Origin: Pseudomonadota bacterium
GTDB lineage: Bacteria; Pseudomonadota; Gammaproteobacteria; Burkholderiales; Burkholderiaceae_B
Reading direction: 5' to 3'
DNA length: 6,851 bases
Assembly: GCA_023437255.1 (NCBI GenBank)
Contig: JAEZGR010000385.1
Span: 1 to 6,851, forward strand
The translations under genes were made by a program, and so were the position numbers. Under the pieces are notes generated by a model. It had not been told where the DNA came from. It worked only from the letters and a program-made list of their open reading frames with translations, and made no database searches. Each line of letters opens with the position of its first letter. Within the stretch, counting starts at the first letter, position 1. This document shows, one piece after another, positions 1-5,431 of the stretch.

Positions 1-685
1 CGCCGGTGAAACCGTCGCGTGCGAGCCAGGCTGCGGTCAGGCCGCTGACTGCGGCGTGGGCGGTGTGCAGCTGTTTGGAGTCGGCGGCGTCTTTGAGGAA
101 TTCCCACAGGCCGGCCGCCTGGGTGCCCGCAGACCCCAAGGCATGCAGCATCTGGTCACTGTCGAGCCGCAGCAGGTTGCCGACAGACGCGGCAGCAGCC
201 AAGGCGCCGGCCGTGCCGGTGGTGTGAAAGACCTTGTAGTGCGAACGACCCAGAAACTCGCCCACCCGAATGCCGGTCTCGTAGCCGGCCACGCAGGCAG
301 TGAGCAGTTCGGGGCCGGAGCGGCCCAGGGCCTGTGCCGCGGCGATGGCCGGGGGAAACACGACGGCGGCCGGGTGAAAGACGGAGCCATTGTGCACGTC
401 GTCCTGCTCAACCATGTGCGCCGCGGCGGCATTGCTCATGGCCGCAAACAGGGGAGAGGTGTCGCGTCGCGAGACCAGGTTTTCGCTTGGCCCGCTCGAA
501 GGGCCCATGGTTTCGGCAAAGGCGGCGATACTTTGAACGGGCCGGGCGCTGGAGCCGGCCAGAATCGAGGCCAGACAGTCGAGCATGAGGTCTTCGGTAC
601 GCCTTAGCACTGCGGCGGGAATGGTGTCGAAGCTGAGAGAGGCCGCGAAGTCGGCCAGGTCTGCGCTGAGGTGAGGCTGCGTCAT
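1..685 (-). CDS. MmgE/PrpD family protein, N-terminal part (3' end outside window)
   Basis: Reading the minus strand from ATG at 685 gives 228 uninterrupted codons with no stop before the window edge, so only the N-terminal half of a protein usually of about 450 residues is present. Family hallmarks are visible: a helical start (LADFAASLSFDTIPAAVL), then HMVEQDDVHNGSVFHPA at residues 90-106 with the paired Asp95-Asp96, His98 and His104-Pro105, then GYETGIRVGEFLG (134-146), HTTGTAGALAAA (154-165), and a late KQLHTAHAA segment (204-212) followed by GFTG. The family includes 2-methylcitrate dehydratase PrpD, cis-aconitate decarboxylase and iminodisuccinate epimerase, so a cytosolic dehydratase, decarboxylase or epimerase acting on a small carboxylic acid is plausible. 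The substrate cannot be read from this fragment, and no prpB or prpC gene is next to it. The ribosome site is weak (GGAA about 11 bases upstream). The gene is divergent from rdgB. Family call is firm; function is not. Confidence 0.88.
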   Translation of the reverse strand, partial: MTQPHLSADLADFAASLSFDTIPAAVLRRTEDLMLDCLASILAGSSARPVQSIAAFAETMGPSSGPSENLVSRRDTSPLFAAMSNAAAAHMVEQDDVHNGSVFHPAAVVFPPAIAAAQALGRSGPELLTACVAGYETGIRVGEFLGRSHYKVFHTTGTAGALAAAASVGNLLRLDSDQMLHALGSAGTQAAGLWEFLKDAADSKQLHTAHAAVSGLTAAWLARDGFTG

Positions 686-767
686 GGCAGGGAGTTCCGG
701 TTCATTACAATAGCGAAACCGTTACTTTGCCCGAATGTCAGGCAGTCGCCAAATCGGAGATTCAGAT
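686..767. promoter_or_regulatory. Divergent intergenic gap between the MmgE/PrpD gene and rdgB
   Basis: These 82 bases separate two genes transcribed away from each other, so they should carry the promoters of both. The part around 701-720 is more AT-rich than the surroundings and contains TACAAT (706-711), a good match to a sigma-70 -10 box for the rdgB direction. The matching -35 region about 17 bases upstream is poor and would fall inside the start of the neighbouring gene. No convincing promoter was found for the minus strand and no operator-like palindrome stands out. The promoter role is inferred from gene orientation. Confidence 0.3.
756..760 (+). promoter_or_regulatory. rdgB ribosome binding site (decides the start)
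   Basis: GGAGA lies 7 bases before ATG 768. The upstream in-frame ATG at 735 has no comparable Shine-Dalgarno sequence and would add 11 residues (MSGSRQIGDSD) not expected in the RdgB family. This favours the start at 768. Confidence 0.65.
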
Positions 768-1388
768 ATGCATACGCAAGCAGCCGGGCGCGAAGTCGTG
801 CTCGCGTCGAACAACGCCGGCAAGCTGCGCGAGTTTTCAGCCATTCTTGCCGAGGCGGGCATCACCATGATTCCACAGGGTGCCCTGGGTGTCTCGGAAG
901 CCGATGAACCCCATCTCACCTTTGTCGAGAATGCCCTGGCCAAGGCCCGGCATGCCAGCCAGCACACGGGGCGGCCGGCGCTGGCCGATGACTCGGGTCT
1001 GTGTGTGCCGGCGCTGGGTGGTGCGCCGGGGGTGTATTCGGCCCGCTACGCCAGCATGGGCGGCGGCGAAAAATCCGATCTGGCGAACAACATGCGCCTG
1101 GTCAGCCAGTTGCAAGGCGTCGAAGATCACCGCGCCTACTACGTTGCGGTGCTTGTTTACCTGGAAAGCGCCGAGGACCCGTGCCCGATCGTCGCCGAGG
1201 GCCGCTGGCACGGCAAGATTGTGGCGCAGCCACGCGGCGAGCACGGCTTCGGGTATGACCCGCATTTCTGGCTGCCGGAGCAGGGATGCACGGTTGCCGA
1301 GCTCGACCCGGCCGAAAAGAATCGCATCAGTCACCGCGGCCAGGCGCTGGCCATGCTGCTGCAACGCCTGCGCGAACTTCGCCCATGA
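768..1388 (+). CDS. rdgB: dITP/XTP pyrophosphatase RdgB (Ham1/RdgB family)
   Basis: RdgB hydrolyses non-canonical purine nucleoside triphosphates (dITP, ITP, XTP) to the monophosphate plus pyrophosphate, keeping deaminated purines out of DNA and RNA; it is a cytosolic Mg-dependent dimer. From ATG 768 the protein is 206 residues, close to the roughly 197 of the E. coli enzyme. Family signatures occur in order: the substrate-binding N-terminal SNNAGK (14-19) in VVLASNNAGKLREF; FVENALAKARHAS; LADDSGLCVPALGG (72-85) with the catalytic Asp pair 74-75; PGVYSARYA; HGFGYDPHFWLP; and the C-terminal EKNRISHRGQAL (183-194) with the base-recognition SHRG at 188-191. The stop overlaps the hemW start as ATGA (1385-1388), indicating co-transcription and translational coupling. 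No frameshift or missing residue is apparent. Confidence 0.96.
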   Translation: MHTQAAGREVVLASNNAGKLREFSAILAEAGITMIPQGALGVSEADEPHLTFVENALAKARHASQHTGRPALADDSGLCVPALGGAPGVYSARYASMGGGEKSDLANNMRLVSQLQGVEDHRAYYVAVLVYLESAEDPCPIVAEGRWHGKIVAQPRGEHGFGYDPHFWLPEQGCTVAELDPAEKNRISHRGQALAMLLQRLRELRP

Positions 1389-2644
1389 GCCACGATCCAC
1401 AGAATGGTGAGGGTGCCAACGTCCAGGGGCGTCAGCCCTCGGTGGTGCCGGCAAACGAAGCGCCTCGTGTCCGACCAGCAGCCGGTCACGGCCTGGGGCA
1501 TCGCCCGCTTCCCCCGCTATCGTTGTATGTGCATGTGCCGTGGTGCGTGCGCAAGTGCCCGTATTGCGATTTCAACTCGCATGAAGCAGGGCAGAGCTTG
1601 CCCGAAGAGGCCTACCTGCAGGCGCTGCAGGCCGATCTCGAGCAGGCGCTGCCGCTGATCTGGGGCCGGCAGGTCATCTCCGTTTTCATTGGGGGGGGCA
1701 CCCCCAGTCTGCTGTCTGATCGCGCCATTGACCAGATGCTCACCACCTTTCGGGCCTATCTGAATCTGTTGCCCGATGCCGAGATCACGCTTGAGGCAAA
1801 CCCGGGCACAGCGGAAGCAGGACGCTTTGAAGCCTACGCGCGCAGTGGTGTGACACGCCTTTCGCTGGGGATCCAGAGCTTCAATGACGATGCCTTGCGT
1901 GCGCTGGGGCGTATCCATGATTCCCGGCAGGCCAGGGCGGCCATCGACATGGCGCAGAAGGCCGCTTCGCAGGTGAACCTCGATATCATGTACGCCTTGC
2001 CGGGTCAGACGCTCGAAGGGTGCAAGCAGGATCTGGCCGCCGCCATGTCTTACGGCACCGGGCATCTGTCTCTGTACCACCTCACGCTTGAACCCAACAC
2101 GGTGTTCGCCAAGTATCCGCCGCCGCTGCCCGACGACGACTTGGCCGCGCAGATGCACGAATACATCATCGAGATCACGGCGTCGCACGGCTGGGAGCAG
2201 TACGAGGTGTCGGCGTATGCACGCCCCGGCTGTCGCAGCCTGCACAATCAGAATTACTGGACCTTCGGCGATTATCTGGGCATCGGCCCGGGCGCCCACG
2301 GCAAGCTGTCGTTTCACGATCGCATCTTGCGTCAGGCGCGCCATCGCAGCCCCGAAAGCTGGATTTCACGGGCGCTGCAGCGCGACGGCAGCCATATCGC
2401 CGAAGAGCGGGTGGTCAACCCCCAGGAAATTGGTTTCGAATTCATGCTCAATGCCCTGCGCCTGAAAGAGGGTGTGGACATGAGTCTGTTCTCGGCTCAC
2501 ACGGGTCTGCCGGTAACTGCCGTGCTGCAGGCACTTAAGCGCCTCGAGGAACGCAATCTGGTTTCGCTCAAGGCCGGGCGTCTGCGCACCACTGAAATGG
2601 GATGGCGCTATCTGAACAATGTGCTACAGGAATTTCTGGACTGA
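1385..2644 (+). CDS. hemW: HemW, radical SAM family haem chaperone (HemN-like)
   Basis: The 419-residue product belongs to the HemW branch of the HemN-like radical SAM proteins. HemW binds haem and an iron-sulphur cluster and delivers haem to respiratory enzymes; it is often misannotated as oxygen-independent coproporphyrinogen III oxidase. Visible features: the SAM cluster motif CVRKCPYC with Cys54, Cys58 and Cys61, directly followed by the HemW-type DFNSH; the glycine motif IGGGTPS (102-108); TLEANPGTAE; RLSLGIQSFNDDALRALGR; NLDIMYALPGQT; HLSLYHLTLEPNT; and the haem-binding HNxxYW motif as HNQNYW (287-292), which supports HemW rather than HemN. A C-terminal HemN_C/winged-helix-like region follows (about 340-419). 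The start is the ATG in the ATGA overlap with rdgB; it lacks a clear Shine-Dalgarno sequence, as expected for coupled translation. Residues 1-44 are a Pro/Ala/Gly/Arg-rich extension beyond the E. coli N-terminus. A later GTG start (1442) cannot be excluded. Confidence 0.94.
   Translation: MSHDPQNGEGANVQGRQPSVVPANEAPRVRPAAGHGLGHRPLPPLSLYVHVPWCVRKCPYCDFNSHEAGQSLPEEAYLQALQADLEQALPLIWGRQVISVFIGGGTPSLLSDRAIDQMLTTFRAYLNLLPDAEITLEANPGTAEAGRFEAYARSGVTRLSLGIQSFNDDALRALGRIHDSRQARAAIDMAQKAASQVNLDIMYALPGQTLEGCKQDLAAAMSYGTGHLSLYHLTLEPNTVFAKYPPPLPDDDLAAQMHEYIIEITASHGWEQYEVSAYARPGCRSLHNQNYWTFGDYLGIGPGAHGKLSFHDRILRQARHRSPESWISRALQRDGSHIAEERVVNPQEIGFEFMLNALRLKEGVDMSLFSAHTGLPVTAVLQALKRLEERNLVSLKAGRLRTTEMGWRYLNNVLQEFLD
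1691..1698 (+). repeat. G8 homopolymer inside hemW
   Basis: Eight consecutive G bases encode the core of the IGGGTPS motif of HemW (codons ATT GGG GGG GGC ACC CCC). They are followed after CA by five C, so the segment could also fold into a small hairpin. Runs of this length can slip in replication; a change of one base would frameshift hemW after residue 102. Seen directly; any functional role is speculation. Confidence 0.6.
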
Positions 2645-2676
2645 TGCATTAAGAAGGGACGCTGTGCACTAAAATA

Positions 2677-2693
2677 TGCACCTTATTGGTGCA
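2677..2693 (+). promoter_or_regulatory. NtrC (NR-I) binding site upstream of glnA
   Basis: TGCACCTTATTGGTGCA is a 17-base dyad matching the NtrC consensus TGCACCA-N3-TGGTGCA at 13 of 14 specified positions. Its centre lies about 115 bases upstream of the start point inferred from the sigma-54 promoter at 2773-2789, within the enhancer range seen for enteric glnA. NtrC-P bound here would be expected to loop to and activate sigma-54 RNA polymerase. The downstream operon encodes NtrC itself, so autoregulation is likely. Confidence 0.85.
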
Positions 2694-2696
2694 TCG

Positions 2697-2713
2697 TGCA
2701 CCGTCTTGGGGAG
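2697..2713 (+). promoter_or_regulatory. Possible second, weaker NtrC site
   Basis: TGCACCGTCTTGGGGAG has a good left half-site (6 of 7) and a poor right half-site (4 of 7). Its centre is 20 bases, about two helical turns, downstream of the centre of the strong site, on the same DNA face. Its left half also forms a perfect 6-bp inverted repeat (GGTGCA-TCG-TGCACC, 2688-2702) with the right half of the strong site. Cooperative binding of two NtrC dimers is usual at glnA enhancers, but this match is weak. Confidence 0.4.
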
Positions 2714-2772
2714 CTTCGCATGCCGCAAGCCGGGGCAGTACGCGCTTTTCTCGGTGCCACGCCGCCCAAAAG

Positions 2773-2789
2773 TTGGCATGGCCATTGCT
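2773..2789 (+). promoter_or_regulatory. Sigma-54 (-24/-12) promoter of glnA
   Basis: TTGGCATGGCCATTGCT matches the sigma-54 consensus TTGGCACG-N4-TTGCW. The invariant GG (2775-2776) and GC (2787-2788) are separated by exactly 10 bases, the required spacing. This predicts transcription starting near 2800 and a leader of about 33 bases before the glnA ATG. Together with the NtrC site upstream it makes nitrogen-limitation control of glnA, and by read-through of ntrB and ntrC, very likely. Confidence 0.88.
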
Positions 2790-2822
2790 TTAACCACCGT
2801 GTCCCTTCAGCACAACTGGTCC

Positions 2823-2827
2823 AGGAG
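2823..2827 (+). promoter_or_regulatory. glnA ribosome binding site
   Basis: AGGAG sits 5 bases before ATG 2833. It is among the best Shine-Dalgarno matches in the window, fitting a highly expressed enzyme, and it fixes the glnA start. Confidence 0.75.
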
Positions 2828-2832
2828 CCCTT

Positions 2833-4245
2833 ATGTCCGCCCCCGAAGATGTTCTCAAGATGATTGCCGACAACGAGGTCGCTTTCGTTGATTTCCGTTT
2901 TACCGATACGCTTGGCAAAGAACACCACCTCACCGTACCGGCTCACACTGTCGATGAAGAGCGCCTCGAGACCGGGGTCATGTTCGACGGTTCGTCCATC
3001 GCCGGCTGGAAAGGCATTGAGGCCTCCGATATGGTGCTCGTGCCTGAAGCCAGCACGGCGCGTATCGATCCCTTCCGTGAAGAAACCACGCTGATCGTCA
3101 CCTGCGACGTGGTCGAGCCTTCCGATATGACCGGCTACGACCGCGATCCTCGCTCCATCGCCAAGCGCGCAGAAGCCTATCTGAAATCCAGCGGCCTGGG
3201 CGACACCGCCTATTTTGGCCCCGAGCCGGAGTTCTTCGTGTTCGACGGCGTCAGCTGGGACGACAATGCGTCCGGCTGTTTCGTCAAGATTCATTCCGAT
3301 GAAGGCGTTTGGTCGCGCGGCCTCGACATGAACGGCTCCAACCTGGGCCATCGTCCTGGCGTCAAGGGCGGTTATGTACCCGTGTCGCCGATCGACAGCT
3401 TTGCCGACATGCGCTCCGAGATGTGCCTGCTGCTGGAACAGCAGGGCGTTCCCGTCGAAGTGCACCACCACGAAGTGGCCGGCCCCGGCCAGCTCGAGAT
3501 CGGTACCCGTTTCAGCACTCTGGTACAGCGCGCTGACTGGAACCAGATCCTGAAGTACACCGTACGCAACGTCGCCCATGTGTATGGGAAGACGGCCACC
3601 TTCATGCCCAAGCCCATCGTTGGCGACAACGGTTCCGGCATGCACGTGCACCAGTCGGTCTGGAAAGACGGGCAGAACCTGTTCGCCGGTAACGGTTATG
3701 CCGGCCTCTCGGAATTCGCCCTGTACTACCTCGGCGGCATCATCAAGCATGCCCGGGCACTGAACGAGTTGACCAACCCCACCACCAACTCGTACAAGCG
3801 CCTCGTGCCGCACTTCGAGGCTCCGGTCAAGCTGGCATATTCCGCCCGCAACCGCTCGGCTTCCATCCGTATTCCGTACGTGGGCAGCCCGAAGGCGCGT
3901 CGTGTCGAAGCCCGCTTCCCGGACCCCATGGCCAACCCCTACCTGGCGTTTGCGGCATTGCTGATGGCCGGTCTCGACGGCGTGCAGAACAAGATCCACC
4001 CCGGCGACCCTGCCGACAAGAATCTGTACGACCTGCCTCCGGAGGAAGACGCACAGATCCCGACCGTGTGTGCCTCGCTGGAGCAGGCGGTCGAAGCGCT
4101 GGACAACGATCGCGAGTTCCTGACCCGCGGTGGTGTGTTCAGCAACGACATGCTCGACGCCTACATCGAACTCAAGCGCGCGGAAATCACCCGCCTGCGC
4201 ATGACGACTCATCCCGTCGAGTTCGATATGTACTACAGCCTGTGA
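2833..4245 (+). CDS. glnA: Type I glutamine synthetase (adenylylation-regulated)
   Basis: GlnA makes glutamine from glutamate, ammonia and ATP; it is the central enzyme of ammonium assimilation, a cytosolic dodecamer. At 470 residues it matches the usual 468-470 of the proteobacterial enzyme. Visible: the N-terminal beta-grasp region with [14 protein letters not shown] (50-63, including the Asp52/Ser55 latch region); metal ligands Glu131 and Glu133 in [20 protein letters not shown] (266-275) with Asn266, Gly267 and His271; Arg323 and the flexible-loop Glu329 in [19 protein letters not shown] (340-348) with Arg341 and Arg346; [10 protein letters not shown]. Tyr399 in NLYDLPPEE corresponds to the tyrosine adenylylated by GlnE in E. 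coli, so activity should be switched by the GlnE/PII system, encoded elsewhere. Numbering is E. coli plus 2 throughout, with no missing catalytic residue. It is transcribed from the sigma-54 promoter at 2773-2789 and heads the glnA-ntrB-ntrC operon. Confidence 0.98.
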   Translation: MSAPEDVLKMIADNEVAFVDFRFTDTLGKEHHLTVPAHTVDEERLETGVMFDGSSIAGWKGIEASDMVLVPEASTARIDPFREETTLIVTCDVVEPSDMTGYDRDPRSIAKRAEAYLKSSGLGDTAYFGPEPEFFVFDGVSWDDNASGCFVKIHSDEGVWSRGLDMNGSNLGHRPGVKGGYVPVSPIDSFADMRSEMCLLLEQQGVPVEVHHHEVAGPGQLEIGTRFSTLVQRADWNQILKYTVRNVAHVYGKTATFMPKPIVGDNGSGMHVHQSVWKDGQNLFAGNGYAGLSEFALYYLGGIIKHARALNELTNPTTNSYKRLVPHFEAPVKLAYSARNRSASIRIPYVGSPKARRVEARFPDPMANPYLAFAALLMAGLDGVQNKIHPGDPADKNLYDLPPEEDAQIPTVCASLEQAVEALDNDREFLTRGGVFSNDMLDAYIELKRAEITRLRMTTHPVEFDMYYSL

Positions 4246-4251
4246 GCATAC

Positions 4252-4282
4252 GGGGCGGCGGCGGCTCTGCCGCTGCTGCTCC
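4252..4282 (+). terminator. Strong glnA-ntrB intergenic hairpin (attenuator-like, no U-tract)
   Basis: GGGGCGGCGGCGGC (4252-4265) can pair along all 14 bases with GCCGCTGCTGCTCC (4269-4282) around a 3-base TCT loop, using 11 Watson-Crick and 3 G-U pairs in the RNA. It starts 6 bases after the glnA stop. No run of T follows, so it is not a classical intrinsic terminator; partial termination, an RNA-processing or 3'-end stabilising role for glnA mRNA, or damping of ntrB translation are all possible. Enteric bacteria also have a partial terminator between glnA and glnL, which supports a regulatory reading. The fold is seen directly; the role is inferred. Confidence 0.45.
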
Positions 4283-4297
4283 CAACCGGAACGCGGC

Positions 4298-5431
4298 ATG
4301 GACGTCAGCGCCTATGACCTCTTGTCGACGGCCGTGCTGCTGCTTGACGCGCAGGGCCGCATCGACCACGCGAATACCGCAGCCGAAGAGCTGTTCGGCA
4401 GCTCGCGCCGACAGCTCAAAGGTCAGCTGGTCGCCGATCTGCTCGGCGACGATGAAACGCTGCATACCCGCTTGATGCAGGCGGTGTCGGGGCGCTTCGG
4501 CATTCTGCGCCAGCCGCTCTCGGTGAAGCGGCCCGGCTCCGCCGTGCCGGTCAACGTCGCGGTGGTGCCGTTGGGTGGTGAAGCATGGTCGGCACTCGTC
4601 GAGGTGCGGGTGGTCGAGCAGCACATGCTGCTTGAGCGGCACCAGCAACTGGGCAAGGAGCTGGCTGCGCAGCGCGAAACCCTGCGTAACCTGGCGCACG
4701 AGGTCAAGAATCCGCTCGGCGGAATCCGCGGGGCGGCACAATTGCTCGATACCGAGCTCGGTGAACATGGCCTGCGCGAATACACGCGGGTGGTGATCGC
4801 CGAGGCCGATCGCCTGGCCCATCTGGTCGATCGCCTGATCACGCCGCAGGGTGCCAGTCTGCGCAAGGAGCGGTTGAACATCCACGAAATTTGTGAGCGC
4901 GTCCGCATGCTGGTGGCCGCGGAATTCACGAATGTCCGGATCCGTTGCGACTACGATGCGTCGCTGCCCGAACTGGTCGGGGATTTCTCGCGCCTGCTGC
5001 AGGCAATGCTCAATATCGGTCGCAATGCCGCTCAGGCACTGACCGAACAGCGGGAACACGCACGAATCGCGGCCCAGGTCGCAAACCAGGTCACCGCAGG
5101 TGAGGATGTCGCGTCGCAGGACGCCGTTCAGGACGTGCTCGTCGAGCCACTCCAGCTCGTGCTGCGCACCCGGGTGGCACGCCAGGTTCTGCTTGCCGAA
5201 TCACAGGTTCCGCTCGCTGTCGTGGTCTCGGTCATCGACAACGGGCCCGGCGTACCCCCGGAGCTGGCCGACAAGCTGTTCCACCCGCTGGTCACCGGGC
5301 GAGCCGCCGGAACAGGGCTGGGCCTGAGCCTGGCGCAGGAATTCGTGCTGCAGCATGGCGGCCTGCTGGAATGCGACTCAAGACCGGGTCACACCGAGTT
5401 CCGAATGATTCTGCCTCTGGAGGCAAAATGA
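4298..5431 (+). CDS. ntrB: NtrB (GlnL, NR-II), nitrogen-sensing histidine kinase
   Basis: NtrB is the cytosolic PAS-containing kinase/phosphatase that autophosphorylates when nitrogen is limiting and passes phosphate to NtrC; PII binding switches it to phosphatase mode. The 377-residue protein (E. coli 349) has no membrane segments. Order: a PAS sensor (about 1-115, starting LLSTAVLLLDAQGRIDHANT); the H-box NLAHEVKNPLGGIRGA with phospho-acceptor His134; the N-box LNIGRNAAQAL with Asn243; the G1 box DNGPGVP (314-320); the NtrB-type LFHPLVTGRAAGTGLGL with glycines 338, 340 and 342; and the C-terminal HGGLLECDSRPGHTEF typical of NtrB. Between the N-box and the LRTR strand there is an insertion of about 35 residues (about 249-284) compared with E. 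coli. The gene starts 52 bases after glnA with a modest GGA ribosome site; its stop overlaps ntrC as ATGA. glnL is the alternative symbol. Confidence 0.95.
   Translation: MDVSAYDLLSTAVLLLDAQGRIDHANTAAEELFGSSRRQLKGQLVADLLGDDETLHTRLMQAVSGRFGILRQPLSVKRPGSAVPVNVAVVPLGGEAWSALVEVRVVEQHMLLERHQQLGKELAAQRETLRNLAHEVKNPLGGIRGAAQLLDTELGEHGLREYTRVVIAEADRLAHLVDRLITPQGASLRKERLNIHEICERVRMLVAAEFTNVRIRCDYDASLPELVGDFSRLLQAMLNIGRNAAQALTEQREHARIAAQVANQVTAGEDVASQDAVQDVLVEPLQLVLRTRVARQVLLAESQVPLAVVVSVIDNGPGVPPELADKLFHPLVTGRAAGTGLGLSLAQEFVLQHGGLLECDSRPGHTEFRMILPLEAK
5419..5423 (+). promoter_or_regulatory. ntrC ribosome binding site
   Basis: GGAGG lies inside the last codons of ntrB, 4 bases before ATG 5428. It is stronger than the ntrB site, which together with the stop/start overlap suggests efficient coupled translation of NtrC. 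It fixes the ntrC start. Confidence 0.7.

Noticed and set aside
56..607. 183-codon plus-strand frame near the left edge
   Set aside because: It lies opposite the MmgE/PrpD coding frame, which has clear family motifs; the plus-strand product looks like a composition artefact.
735..767. Upstream in-frame ATG for rdgB
   Set aside because: No good ribosome site, adds 11 residues atypical of the family, whereas ATG 768 has GGAGA at ideal spacing.
1347..1362. Sigma-54-like TGGC...CTGC spacing near the end of rdgB
   Set aside because: The GG/GC spacing is roughly right but the flanking consensus is poor and it sits inside coding sequence; such matches are common in GC-rich DNA.
1286..1384. Upstream in-frame ATG extending hemW into rdgB
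   Set aside because: It would overlap rdgB by about 100 bases; the extra residues are only a shifted reading of the rdgB C-terminus. The ATGA start at 1385 is simpler.
2756..2778. TGCCA...TGGCA inverted repeat next to the sigma-54 promoter
   Set aside because: Arms are only 5 bases with a long gap and one arm is the -24 element itself; most likely chance.
2676..2891. 71-codon plus-strand frame over the glnA control region
   Set aside because: It runs through the NtrC site, the sigma-54 promoter and the glnA start in another frame; a small gene here is very unlikely.
2683..4299. 538-codon open frame on the minus strand, antisense to all of glnA
   Set aside because: It mirrors the codon structure of glnA (GC-rich DNA with few stops in the opposite frame), its translation shows no recognisable motif, and glnA is an unmistakable gene.
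4187..5059. 290-codon open frame on the minus strand across the glnA end and ntrB
   Set aside because: Spans a gene boundary on the wrong strand and overlaps the clear ntrB kinase frame; no independent support.
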